Below are positions 22,020-34,114 of a stretch of DNA of 64,000 nt, piece by piece. The stretch is taken from assembly GCA_026122225.1 (NCBI GenBank), contig JANEZZ010002675.1:682001-746000 (forward strand), in the 5' to 3' direction. A model generated the notes under the pieces. The model was not told the origin of the DNA. It saw nothing but the letters and a program-made list of their open reading frames with translations, and did not search any database. A program made the position numbers and the translations under genes. The stretch's first letter is position 1. Each line of letters starts with the position of its first letter. This DNA comes from Heloderma charlesbogerti (taxonomy: Eukaryota; Chordata; Lepidosauria; Squamata; Helodermatidae).

Positions 22020-22860
22020 TTTCTTATGCTACTCCTATGCAGTACCCTGCATGCGTGTATAGGATTGCAACTGGGAAAAGCAATCTTACTGGTGAAGTGG
22101 AGGGAGATGTACTGTGGAGCTACGACCATTTCCTAAGTCCTGCTGCCTCACACTGCCATTCACCCCATTGCCTCCAATGAAAGAAAATTAACTACTCCAG
22201 GCCTTGGGCTGGCATGGTTTGCTGCTCTGTTGGTGGGTGGGGGTAATTAAGGAGTCTTGGTTCCTGTGGATCCTTGGCTGTTCCCAACACCCTCCTTTCA
22301 GGGTTGCCACTGGTGAAGCAGCCACAGCAGCGGGAAGTTCCACTGACCTCTGTCAGCAGGCCTACCTCTCTGCCAGTGGAGAGGGAGCTCTGCAGGATCT
22401 AATGGCCCTTCGGCCATCCTCACAAGGAGCATAAGATTCCTCCCTTACAGACTAGCCCTGCTGGAGAGGGAGAGGGAGAATTTGTGGTGAAGGAAACTCC
22501 AAATACAAAGCCTACTGGGCTCACAGAAGGAGAGGGGGCAGCTTAATCCTTTTCTGATGACCTTTTTTGCCACTGATTTGTCATTTTTAAGATTTCCTTC
22601 TCATTGGAGCTGACATACTTGCCCATCCCCCATTCCAAAGGCATGTCTAGGAAAGTAAGGGAGTTTGGATATGGCTGAGACAAATCCTCCCCAGATCCAC
22701 AGCTGATATCCCCCAGGAACACCTCCTTTGGGCTCTTACCACTGCCAGAGCACCCACGGAGTTTCCACCACCACCCCAAGGAAGCATACCTCCCAGGGAG
22801 AAGGAGATCCACTATATCCTATGGCCCCTGGGATTGCATAGGATTGCAGCCGTAGAGTGC
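22020..22860. repeat. Possible larger GC-rich MITE-like element
   Basis: GTATAGGATTGCAACTGGG at 22057 and GGATTGCATAGGATTGCAGC near 22831-22851 resemble the ends of the 'GCAATCCTA' elements, and the interior is GC-rich compared with the flanks. The ends are not properly inverted as seen by eye, so this is only a suspicion. ORFs at 22204-22434 and 22812-22543 show no domain. Confidence 0.25.
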
Positions 22861-23018
22861 TAATTAACATTTCATCAAGACTAGAAGCAAACCCTTTTGA
22901 GAAACCTAAACAATGTGCAGTGTTTCCTTCCTATAAAAGACAGGCTGTTCCAGTTATGTTTGCTGCTTTTGAACAGAAACCACACCAGACTTTGTCTTGC
23001 AACTTACTTATCTAGTGA

Positions 23019-23053
23019 GCATGCGCGCATGCGCGCACACACACACACACACA
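23019..23053. repeat. Alternating purine-pyrimidine tract (GC/CA)
   Basis: An uninterrupted 35-base alternation: GCATGCGCGCATGCGCGC followed by (AC)n. Such tracts can adopt Z-DNA under negative supercoiling (established biophysics). Confidence 0.8.
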
Positions 23054-23059
23054 GCCTTT

Positions 23060-24255
23060 GAACAGGACTATATTGGCTGCTCTATTTGACTACAGTGAGT
23101 CTTGCCATTAAAAACATTCCTGTCAATTTCCTTGTCAGGTTCACTCTGAATACTTGTTGCAGGGTTGGTTTCTATGAAAGTTTCTTGGGCTTAGGGCAGG
23201 GGTGGTAGGACAGTCATGGGCAGCTAATATACTAGCTTTAGCGCTCTAACATAAAACTTCTCCAGTCTTGCCAGAACTTAATTGCTTTGCCATGTCAGAA
23301 TATTCAAAGTAAAAGAAATCACAGAGGAGATGATAATCAGGTAATTGAGCAAACACTTTCCGAGGGATGGGGGGAACATGATTTTGCTTTCAAGATCATT
23401 TTAACTCGAGTTTCTAATGAAAGAGCAACTGGCTTTTAGGATTTGTAAGTATTAAATGGCTAACTTAAGCGGGAATGAAATAAATGGAGCGCATTGCACT
23501 TTATGCCACTGAGAAATTCACCGGAAAGTGTTGATTTTATTCAAGGTGCTTGGAGAAGAGAATTAAAGAAGGCATCTGTGAAAGCTCTGTATTCAACAAA
23601 CTAATATTTCATCTTTATTTCATAAAAGCTGAGTTAAAGATTATAATGCTGACCTCTCAAAGGATCTTGGTAAAGGTTGCAAATAAATAAAATGAACCTT
23701 CCAATAGTTATTTTAAAAGGTTCCTTAAAATCACTGGATAATAATGAAAACGAAGTAAGATTTTCTTAATTGAATTGTCTTGGATCCAAAGACCCACAGG
23801 TGGTGTTCTGGTCATGCAACTGAGCCTTTCTGCATGCTCTTTCTTGCTTCAGCCCCTCATGCCCATCCTGAAAGGCTGCTCCCAAAGGATTTTTGTGCCA
23901 ATGGGAACTTCTTTCCCAGGTTGGGATTGATTTCCCTCCCAGGACCCACTTCCCATGCACTATAGTCTCAATCTTGCTGCACCCCTCCCCTGCTGAGGCT
24001 ATATACACATATTTTGAAAAAATGCACAGTAATTGCTTTCATTCAGTTGATGTTGCATCTAGTTGTGCTGTAACCTGCTCTGAATTGGGGCATACTTTAA
24101 AGAAATGCACTTCTTATATTTGTCTCTTTTAATAAGGAACAACATGAACATATTCTCTATGATTAGGATGGGCAACTTACCTATTCGTAGAGGTGACTTA
24201 GTTTTCCAGAAAGTTGTCCAGGGATGACAGTTGTGTTTTGTCATATTTTATTTAT
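23060..24255. other. Unique DNA; 23330-23720 looks like a possible conserved non-coding element
   Basis: No repeat is recognised. 23330-23720 is rich in TAAT/ATTA and AAATG motifs and free of repeats and poly tracts. That resembles vertebrate conserved non-coding DNA, but conservation cannot be seen from one sequence. Confidence 0.25.
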
Positions 24256-24258
24256 TTA

Positions 24259-24387
24259 TGGTGCAATCCTATGCATGGTTAGACAGAAAAGAAGTCCTAC
24301 AACGCCCAGCGTTCCCCAACCAGCTTGACTGGGGAATGCTGGCAGTTGTAGGACTTTTTCTGTCTAAACACACATGGGATTGCATTC
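24259..24387. mobile_element. TTA-flanked foldback MITE with ~55-bp inverted ends
   Basis: The left arm starts TGGTGCAATCCTATGCATGG, then AGACAGAAAAGAAGTCCTAC. The right arm is its inverted copy (GTAGGACTTTTTCTGTCTAA, then GGGATTGCATTC). The element is bounded by TTA at 24256-24258 and 24388-24390. Almost the whole 129 bp folds into one hairpin. The outer GCAATCCTATGCA end is shared with the 10.2-, 18.7- and 35.6-kb elements, pointing to one transposase family with a TTA/TAA target, probably PIF/Harbinger. Confidence 0.75.
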
Positions 24388-24399
24388 TTAAGGATTAAA

Positions 24400-25615
24400 A
24401 TCCTTATTTGTTTAAGGACACCCCCATACTCCCAAAGCTGGGGTTATAAACAGAACAACCCCCTGCCCTGGGTCAGAGTTCCCTTTCACATGGAGGAGTC
24501 CTACGTGTGTAGAGTCCTGATATCAACACCAAACATGTGGGTGGCTGTGGACATGGACGACATGTGCATTGACATGCAGGGGGGTGTCTAGGAGGTGTGA
24601 TTCTGCTCTCCCCTCATGCATTTGAGAATATGTAACGGGAATTGTTTCAATCTTCTTTTACACAATCTACTTCACAGGGCTATTTTGAGGATAAAATAGT
24701 GGGGGCAAGGAAGAACCATGGATGCTCTCCTGAACTCCTTAGTTGATGATGATGATTAAACATCCAACTTTTAAGCCTTGTATTTGTACATAGGACAAAG
24801 GATGAAATAATTGTTTAAAAGATATGAGGTTCAGAATGTGTCTGTCTGTCCCCTGCTCCCTGTGTCCTTCAGTCTGGCACTGATACTTCCCATGTGCCCA
24901 GGATCACCCCAGCCAATGTATTTTCTCAGTGTAAGCTGCTTTTAAATTAACAGGCCTAAGTATTTTGAGCCTGCTGCTTTACAAGTGTGTGAATGGATTA
25001 TATCTCCCCAAATCAGAAATCTGTATGCTTGAGCATGTCTCTTGGAAGTCCCACAAGTAGCATTCTGATTATGATTTCAGAGGGGGAAGAGGTATCTCCA
25101 GGAAGATCTTTCAAACTATAGAGGGTGAGAAAGCTGTGTGAGTACACTGTAGTTTATCAGCAGCTCTGAGTAATCTCTCTGAGCATGGGGGGAGGTGGGA
25201 GAAGAGCGAGGAGGCAAATCTTTGAAGTGAAGTGAGTGGAACTGTCCAGCTTGGGGGATGCTGATGTCATCCCAGGGATCACTGAGTGATAAGCGTCAGT
25301 AAATCTGATGAGTCACTGCTGCATAATAAGAAGGGCAAGGGAACACTGAATGCTTTCAAAGATAATGCTCTAAAAACAACCACAAATAAATGCATGGGCT
25401 TTTAAATCCTTCAAAGCAACACAAGCTGATGCAGTCTTGATGAAACATAAAACAAATGTGTAATCCTGTTGACTCATTAGAAGTGGCCTTTGGAGCATCC
25501 ACAGAACCTTTGTCAATAAACAAGGGCATCCATTTCCCCAGATGGTTTGCTGACTCTCCTAAGTTCACTGCACTGCAGTGACTATAGCATTTATACTGAA
25601 AATTTTCTCTAACAT
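24400..25615. other. Unique DNA, no gene seen
   Basis: 24640-24780 has a faint resemblance to a type A SINE 3' half (CTACTTCACAGGGCTATTTT, GAGGATAAAATAG). Otherwise nothing is recognised. Confidence 0.35.
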
Positions 25616-25618
25616 TTA

Positions 25619-25863
25619 GTTTATTTATATATTTATTACATTTATAACCCACCTTTTTTCATCTTTAAGGAACCCAAGGCGACATGCACAATCCTCCTCC
25701 CCTCCATTTTAGTGTCACAACAACAACCCTGTGAGGTAGGTTGGGCCAAGAGTCTGTGACTGGCCCAAAGTAACCCAGTGAGCTTTCATGGCCGAGTGGG
25801 GACTAGAATCTGGATCTCTCAGCTCCCAGTCCAATACTAGCCACTACACCACACTGGCTCTCT
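25619..25863 (-). mobile_element. tRNA-headed SINE (type A), full length
   Basis: The tail on the plus strand begins TTTATTTATATATTTATTAC, then TTTATAACCCACCTTTTTTC. The body has CAACAACAACCCTGTGAGGT and GTGACTGGCCCAAAGTAACC. The head ends CACTACACCACACTGGCTCT. The tail shares its ATAACCCACC-TTTTTC wording with LINE 3' ends, as expected if the SINE borrows a LINE's machinery (inference). Confidence 0.8.
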
Positions 25864-25869
25864 TAGATT

Positions 25870-28800
25870 GTTAAACTTAAATCATTCTCACTTTTTTAAC
25901 TCAAAGGATGTGTGCTATATAGTTTCTAGGTCTATGTGATATGAATTGGACCCTCATTTAATTTTATATGTCCTTCTGGTTCTCATCCCCCCACAACTTT
26001 CCATTGTTTCAAAATGTCCCACAAAGTAGTTACCAGTGTTAAGTGTTACAATATTGACAAGTAAAATTTCCAAAGATGTTTCTGTTTTCTTCAAAACAGA
26101 ATAGTTTGTTGTTTGCATTGATTTCAGCTTTACTGCATGTAAAAAAATTCATCTTCTGATTTTGGGTGTCTATGGAACAGGTGGCATCCCTTTATAACGT
26201 CATTCTGCAGAAAGAAAGACAAAATCAATATGCTCAAGGATATCTTATTCAGTCAGTGCTTCTGGGCATATTGATCTAGGAAACACTATTAGCGAGCCAA
26301 AGACAGATTTTGCAAGTTCTCATAAAGGATTAGCAAGCAGCACTTATCCTCTGCTACAATGGAAATAAGGAAGGCATATCTTTTTTTCTCTATGAAACAG
26401 AATTTGTTGGGGCCATATGTTGCATTGTTTCAAATTCAGGACTAGCTTGATAAGTACGATTTTAGACAATACATTCGTACATGTTTTTTATCAACATGTT
26501 ATTGAAAAGGGTTTAGCATATCATTTAGAAGTAGGAATTGTTCATCCTTAAAATAGAACCTATGATATTGCTTTCATTGTCCATTGAACTGAATGGAAGT
26601 GTGAGAGTATTTAAAGGTGCGAATGATCCCCTCCATGCTTCTCCTGCCCTGCATTGGATAGGCAGTCGCCTCAGAGTTCGGAGGTGGCCGCCTATCCCCA
26701 TAGGATTGTGCCCTGTGCGTTTTTGGCAGAGTTGAGTACAGGATCCCTGAGTTTGGAAAGCCTAACACTCTAATTACTGAAAATCATTCCTTCCAAGTCA
26801 TGGTAATTGGACAATAACAGCCTTAGAATATTGTTTCTAAAATAATAATTCATTTCAGTGCCATTGGAATATGATTTCTGGCTTTCCTATCAGAGAATTT
26901 AATATTATACATTATTGATTGGACTAAGCTTATGTTGAGTCTTACAAGAATCCAAATTGGGGAGCAGGGGAGTGTTAGCAATTCATGACAAAAAATCTCT
27001 TCATGGAAGCAATATTCTAAAATGTATAATATTTCTTGAAACCATAAATGGATTTGGTAGTTCATTTAAACACTGACTTAATATGCTTGCAGTATGCAAT
27101 GCAGATATTAATGTCTGAGGAAAGTGTATCTTCTTAAGCAGTACGGGAAAAGTAAAATCACATTTCTATCTTCTCTTTAAGGGTGTGGATTCTAATTTCA
27201 ACTGGGATCTATTCACATTTGTTTTAGTGCACAGGAAGACTTTCAAAATATAATTTAGCATACCAGTGGAAAATCCAGATGGGAATATCCCTTTTTTGAA
27301 AACGTTCTCCCATACTTGCCTATGAGGACTTAAACCACAATAAATGTGTTAAATTTTTAGGAAGCCACAAGACTCTGAGAAAGAGATGTTTAAGGCCTGG
27401 AATAATTGTTAATTAGTGCAGCAGCATCCACACAGGAACACCGCAAGTGTGGGTAGAAAAGTGTTCCATAAATGTGCTCTGTGTATTGATGAATAATTGC
27501 AATGGAGTTAGAGAACTCAGTGATAAAAAGGCAAAGTAACTGTAATGAATCCAATGTGATGGAACAATGCAGATGCCAACAAGCCAGCACTTGCTATGCA
27601 TATTTTTCATAGCAACACAATGGATTACCACTTAATAGTTAATGGGTTTTCCTGAGCTTCCCCTGTAGCAACTGATGCTTGTGCTCTGTGAATTCATTCA
27701 TAATTCTCTCAACATCTGCTTCCTCTTGTTTTCCCAACAGTATTCTTTGTGTCCTGGGAGCTAGAATTATATTCATTGGGGTGCTGAATGCAGGAGTCAT
27801 ACCTGTTTTCTTTGTCACTGAAGACCCATCAATGAAGAACAAGAGCATTATTTTGCACATTAATTGGGACATTTAAGTGCCCATTAACATCCCATTAGGG
27901 CTGCTAACAAGCTTTTTAGTCTGACATGCATTTCATGTACTGGTAAAAAGCTCTCACTATGGCCACCACCTTCACCATTACTTGCTAAGTGTCAGTACTT
28001 TAAAACAAAGGATTTGTGAAATCCTGGGATATGTTATTTTTAGAGGAATCATGTGGATATGATTGCATTTGTCACTTTGCCCTTTACATTAAAGCTGAAT
28101 GTGAGTTGTCTCTATGGAGTCAGTGCACCCTGTTTAAGAAAAGAGCTGTCCAAAGGTTGCTTGTGGGGGAGGTAAAAGGTCAAAGCAAGGATTTTCCCAA
28201 CTCCACTTCCAATCTTATCTCTTCCAGTTTGTTCAAGGAGCTCCTTAATAGGAAAGCTTGGCAAGATGATGAAAGGCACTCCAAAGTATTACTGCCTTAA
28301 AAAAACCCCAAATATATAGAAAGGGACAAGTGTCAATTACACCTGGCAATGGTATAGGGATTCCTTGGATAAGGCCTTCTTGAGACAAAACACATCTGAG
28401 TTCAAAAGCCCAATTAGAAGAATGTGTCCCAATACTAAGCACATTTTTGCCTGTGGGATGCTAGATTAGTCTGTTTAGAAAGTGATGGGAACAAAATAGG
28501 ATTTATGGTCCAATCTTTGCTAGCATCACTGCATCCAGCTGCATTGTTGAGCTGATGAAAGGCCTTGCTTTTTACTTTTTTTATAATGCTCAGGATATTC
28601 TAGCACGCACTGTATCCTGTGCAGCATAATAGCAGTAGCAGCATCCATAGATTTTGCAGTGCAGAGATCATGGGGTGATTTATCCATTCAGGTATATCAT
28701 GTGATTTGCTTGATTACTCAGGGTTTGATGACTTGTAGCTGAATGTGTGAACAGACTGCCTTGAAAATCAGTATAGAAGAAGTCCCACTTTGGAACACAT

Positions 28801-29245
28801 TCCATCGATGGTAAGATTGATGGTGGAAGTAATAAGGCCATTTTTCAGAGTACCATGGGCGCCTAACTAACTGTTTAGCCTTGTACTTCCACAAGATTCA
28901 AGGTGACCTGGCAAACAAAATCAGAACTGATAGACAATGTTCCAAAAGTGATTGTTAACGTTCATAGGTTAGGGTCACCGTACAGGGGCTCACAGGATGG
29001 ATCAGGGATTTTTGTCTATAATATGCTAAACCTTTATTTTTTCATGTTTGCAGTGGCATAGAGAACATTGACCAAAATGCATGGTATGGCACATTGCACA
29101 TTAACTGCTCTCCACATGCTGGCTGTCATTGTGTGTAGCGATCTGAAATGCAAATAAACAGTTCACCATGTGAGGATGGCCACTATTAAAGTAGCCTCCA
29201 TGTGGCAGTTGTAACATGAAATAGATCCTTAACTGACCCTAGTCG
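25870..29245. other. Long unique stretch, no gene seen
   Basis: Only short ORFs (for example 27679-27876 plus, 28016-28300 plus) without domains. 26620-26715 contains a short GATAGGCAGTCGCCTC and GGATTGTGCCC segment similar to the right end of the 10.2-kb MITE, so a MITE fragment is likely there. No splice-flanked exon is identified. Confidence 0.35.
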
Positions 29246-29249
29246 ATGA

Positions 29250-29810
29250 AATGGAAAGACTTTTGCTGATTTATTACTTGTTAAAAGTAGCAAGGCATGA
29301 TGATGACCAGGTTCAGGGGCCAGGTTATCTGAAAGACCATATTCTCCCCTATGAGCATGCTCATGCCCTGACATCTTCAGGGGAGGCCCTTCTCATGGTC
29401 CTGCCACCATCACAGGCTCACCTGGTGGGAACGCAGGAAAGGGCCTTGTTGGTGGCTTACCCAAGGCTCTTGGAACTCCCTTCCCAGGGAGGCAAGAGTG
29501 GCACCCTCCTTGGTATGTTTTTGCAGGCAGGTAAAAACTTTTTTGTTCCGGTAGGCCTTTGGGGATTGTTAGTCTGGACCTGTGAGAATATGTTGGATTG
29601 GTTCTGTGGTTTATATTGTTTGTTGTCTTTTACAATTTTGATATTTTATACAATTTTGATATTATTGATGATTTAATTATATTTTTAACTTTTGTATATT
29701 TCTATTTATAGGTTTTAACTGCACATGTTTTTAATGTTGTAAAGCCTCCCTGAGTCCCAGTATTGGGAAAAAGGTGGGATATAAATATAACAGCAATAAT
29801 AATAATAACG
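29250..29810 (+). mobile_element. L2-type LINE 3' part, plus strand
   Basis: The plus-strand frame from 29251 includes GPGYLKDHILPYEHAHALTS, LVGTQERALLVAYPRLLELP and LQAGKNFFVPVGLWG. It matches the C-terminus of the minus-strand copy at 53.5 kb (RPGYLKDHILPYKPAQIL). The 3'UTR and tail follow: CCTCCCTGAGTCCCAGTATT, then GGTGGGATATAAATATAAC and (AAT)n to about 29810. Only the last ~90 codons of ORF2 are present. Confidence 0.8.
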
Positions 29811-29814
29811 ATCA

Positions 29815-32800
29815 CCATGTGTGATTGAGGCACAAGAGATTGGTCATCAAAGTTGCAATGTTTGTATCACCTGATGTTAACTCAAACACAATATTTTTTT
29901 TAGTAGAGACCATTCACACATGTGGATGCTGGACTGTACTTTCTCTACCCTGTGTAAATGAGGAATTCCCTGCTATGCAAATGCAGTGGTGCCACACAAG
30001 GCCATGTGTACAAGATGGTGCCAGTTGACCAGATTGGCAGTTGACTCTTATTCAACACTAGTGATGGGACACCATCTTCCACCTCACCTGAGGGCAGCAG
30101 GCTAGCTTATGGGGGGCAGGCCGGCTGAGTTGAACACAATGCTGTGTCTTCCAACAGAGGGGAACTGCCAAGGTGCTTCTATTGCTACTACCCCCATCAC
30201 ACCACCCATCATTTCCCACCTGAGGCAATTGCCTCACTCTGCCTAATGGTAGGGCTGGGCAGAAAAGCCATTGTGCTCCACATCTGCTCTGTGCCCTTGT
30301 CAGGCTACGACAGATGGAGGTGGCAGCAGGTGGGCCCTGAACCTGGTCCCAGGCAGGGGTCATAGTGGAGAGAGGCTTTAGTTTTGGAGGGGAAATAGTG
30401 GTTATTGAAGGAGACTGGGGAAAGGAGACCATTGAAGAACTAGGCTTTGGGGTTGTCAGATACAGGGGAAACTAAGGAAGACAAAATAAGATATATGTGT
30501 AGGGAGTCATATGGTGAAAATAGAGCAGGAATGCTAAAAGAATTGAAGAAATAAGCGCTGCTTGCTCTTTTTGTTGCTTTTAATAAATCATCAGCAGATT
30601 GAGAACCTAGAATTTCAGTGCTGGGCCATATCAGTCCTTAGCAGGCTTCTGTTTAGGAGACCGTTCTGATTCTTCTCTTGGAAGCCCTTGTAAATTGGAG
30701 CAACCCTGGCTTGCATCCATTTATTTCAAGGAATCGCTTCAAACCGCAGGAAAGACGGTGCAGATATGGCCTGGAGCCCTCTTCCTCATCCTTCTGTGAG
30801 CTGCATGTTCTGGCCTGCCTGCACCTCCTGGAGGCACAGCTGGGAAGCTGAGGCGCAACATTGAGAGAAGTGACAACATCCTAACTGGCAGGCTGTGTCA
30901 TGTTTCTGCTGGGGCAGCAGCAGCACAGAAGGGACAAATTAAGTTCAGTCAAAGGAAAGCTCTCAAGGGCCTGGCAACTTGCATGAGCACTGGGTAAAAG
31001 GACTTACATAATTCCCTTAGAAATCCCTTTGGCCTCTCTCTCCCCACCCTACTCCTCTCTTGTATTCATTTATCTGTTCATTTGTCATTGGCTCCTTGTA
31101 GCTGCCTTTGACCCTCCTGAAAATCATGCATCTCATTTTCAAGCCCGCCAACAGGCTGAAAGCCCCCTCTCTCCAGGATTTTGAGCATCCTGGAGGTGAC
31201 CTTTCAGAAAGGCGCTCACTTATGCTGGAAACTGGCTGAGAAGGTTTTGCAGTGCAAGGGCTTTTGCTGCCACAAAAACAAAGGAACAAGAGTTCTTTAT
31301 CCTTGAGAAAGGATTAAAAGTTCATTTTTTCAGTGGTTTAGCATAACTTGTTGTATTTCAACACTGATCTATTAGCGTGGTATTTAATATTATCTGCTTA
31401 AAAATTGTAATGTCTTTTGATTTGTGGGTCTCTGATTCTGCCAACGTTTTTGCTTACCAAATTGGTTGCCAGATCCTTTGAAGAGTAAAACATTGTGTTC
31501 TGGAATTGGTGAATGTGCTTTACATGCTTCTATATTAGTACTGGACCAAGGCATAGGAAGTTGCTACCTGGACATGTCTTTAGTTTCAGAGGCCACTGAT
31601 TGCTGTGGTGACCTTGGAGCATGCACTGCACCAGAATCAGCTCCAGGTATCCCAGGAGAACCTATGTTAAATGGAGTAGCCCCTGATGAAGCTGTGTCTA
31701 GCCGTTCATAATGACTAGAGGCCCTGGATGGGGATGGGCATTGAGTCCATTCTCCAGCAGAATGTGCACTCATCCAATTCATTGGAGCCTCATTAGCATT
31801 GCAATGAGGACGCAGAGATGCTGTTTCTGCAGTGGCTGTGCACTTATACAGAAGCCTATTTCCATTGACAGATTTCTCCATGAGTAAGCATGGCTGGCTG
31901 TAGGACTCAGGATAATAATTTCTGTCCCTTTGAATATCAAACCCAATCCAGCAGGGCAGATCTATATGTGGAAGGACTCCCCTCATGTTGGTGATGCAGA
32001 AGTGCATCCTTACCTGCACTGCAATGCTCATTCAGAGCCTACCAACCTCACTGGACACATCTTTTCACATAGACGGTGACTTGCATAGCCCTAGGTCTAG
32101 TTGTGGTACGACTTCAGTTGCATTGGGGGTAGCATCTTCTAGTGTTTTGGGGGGCTGTGCAAAGGCAGGGTGAAATAAACATTGCTCACAAGAAGGGACA
32201 AACTTGTGCAAATGGAAACCTACTAAATGGGGAGTATGTGTATAAAAAAGAAACAAAGTTATGATCACAGAAGTTCAATTATGACTCTGAAGGCTGCTTT
32301 GCATGTTACAAGCAAACCGGGGGATAGGTTTCACTAAATGTGTAATAGCCAAAATGGACCTTTAGATCTCTCACCCCTGTGGTGAAATGTATAAGGTGTA
32401 CCTGCATCTTTGTTAGTCTCTCCCTGCTTGTTTGTAAGTTGAAAAGACAACTTTATAAATAGTAAAGCCTGGAACTATATACTCAGCAGCGCATTCAGGA
32501 CTCGGAACTTGTAGAAGCAGCATTGATGGTGGGTCTGCAGTGGAGAAGTGGCCGTGGGTGAAAGAGGGATGCTTAATTCTTCCCCCACCTGTAACTCTTC
32601 CCCTGTAAACCCCACTTTCCCCTAGCTGAGATTCTGGACATGTGTTTGCTATGTCATTGGGGGGAATTATCTCAGGGGTGTGTGTGTGTGGAGATCATGG
32701 GTGGTGGTGGTTTAAGCAACTGCACTTCAAATTCCACCTCCTCTACCACTTTTCAGCAGCTTGGTGGTGATGCAGGTAACCAGACCCAAGGGGCAAAAGA

Positions 32801-32935
32801 GTAGAGGACTTAGGGTCTTTTCCCTCCAGACCAGCAAGATGAAATATGGCAGTCTAGCAATAAATTGATGATGATTCTCACATCTTACAGAACATTAGTG
32901 TGACCAAATGCAAAGAAAGATAGGAAGGGGACAAG
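29815..32935. other. Mostly unique DNA, one possible old DNA repeat
   Basis: 30050-30370 (CTAGTGATGGGACACCATCT, then GAGGCAATTGCCTCACTCTG) has the look of a non-autonomous DNA element with poorly preserved ends. The ORFs there do not show domains. The remainder is unrecognised. Confidence 0.3.
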
Positions 32936-32939
32936 ATCC

Positions 32940-33042
32940 TTGCATGAAGTCCTACTGCCAGGCAGAGTATACAACACTGGGTGAGATAGCCTATTGTTCT
33001 GACAGTGTCAAGCGGCTTCTTATGTTCATATTCCTGTACTTT
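32940..33042 (+). mobile_element. SINE type B, 3' fragment
   Basis: CTACTGCCAGGCAGAGTATA, CAACACTGGGTGAGATAGCC and GCGGCTTCTTATGTTCATAT correspond in order to the 3' part of the SINE at 54.0-54.2 kb (CTACTGCCAGCCAGTG, CAATACTGGGCTAGATGGAC, GGCAGCTTTCTATGTTC). The tRNA-like head is missing. Confidence 0.65.
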
Positions 33043-33599
33043 TAGTAGTTTTCTGGAAGAGGACCTTTCAGCAAGTGCAGCTTTTCTCTACCCCCTTCCC
33101 CCTGGGCAGACGTCAGGCTTGTAATGACCTACTTCATGTTCCACTACAACTCTGAGATCCACCAACTGGATTCAGGTGTGAAGTGGCGAGGGTGGGTAGA
33201 CGTCCACTAATAATTAAGAAACAGGCTTGTTCCTGGGCATATGCCCAGGATTATTTTTTTTTAATCCATTCTAGGTTCACAAGTCCTTTCTCACAAAAAA
33301 AAACCAAAAACTTTTGACAGACACACACACACACACGTGTTCTTTTTTAGCATCCTATTTGGGATGGAATGGAGCTTTTAAGTTGTTCCTGTTGTTAGAC
33401 AATTGGGAATCAGAAATCCTTGTGGACCCTCCTGCAAATCAGCCATTTTTCTTGATTGCTTGTGCCATCCTCCCTTTAAAAAAATGCTTTAATCAAACAC
33501 ATCACCTCATTATTAAAAGGACAGAAGAAGCAGCATTCAGCATTTAGTTCCCTACCTGCCTTCACTGCCTTCTAAAGAGCCGATTGTTTCGTCATTGTT

Positions 33600-34110
33600 T
33601 AAAATTGTTCCCCCTGTTCGCAGATCAAACTCTGTCCTTGAAGGGGTTAAATGTGCTTCTCTTCAGAAACCATGAACGGCCCATTGAACCAGGAATGCCC
33701 AATCTGTGAAGTGCTTGTGGTTGCCGGGGGAGGGGAGACTTCCTTGTCCTGCTTTCACTCCTGCAGCCCCAGCTGCCTCCTCCAGCGCCCTTCAGGAGAA
33801 GTTGTTTGATTTGGAGAGCGAGCGAGAGAGGAGTTTGTGTATCATTCGCCTGGCTATGCTCTGTGTACGACAGATCTACATTTCCAGAACACTGTCAACA
33901 TGAGAGGGGCTCGTCTTAACCCAACAGCGGGGGATGCTCTCGGTAGCTGCCGGATTATAAGGTACCAGAGTGGAAAGAGACCGGAGATAATGGACTTGTA
34001 GCCTGGCTGGTTCTTGGCTCCTCGTGGCAGGTGCTTGGCTGGTGCTCTGGTGAAGGAAGATGAGTGTGATGCTGTGGCGCTGGGAGCAGAATAACATGAC
34101 CATGAAGTTG
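33600..34110 (+). other. Candidate host 5' exon (leader plus 17-codon start)
   Basis: This repeat-free stretch has scattered CpGs (for example GAGCGAGCGAGAGAG) unusual for the window, as in a weak promoter or 5'UTR. At 34060 an ATG in good context (A at -3) opens 17 codons (MSVMLWRWEQNNMTMKL) that end in phase 0 at 34110, directly followed by GTAAGG, a plausible splice donor. An in-frame TGA lies three codons upstream, so the coding part would start here. I do not recognise the peptide, and no downstream exon was identified. A short ATG-to-GT run can occur by chance. If real, the gene reads rightward and most of the following 30 kb would be its first intron. Confidence 0.25.
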
Positions 34111-34114
34111 GTAA

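Noticed and set aside
27639..27876. Overlapping ORFs on both strands (77 and 65 codons)
   Set aside because: No domain; both strands open at once; no splice context.
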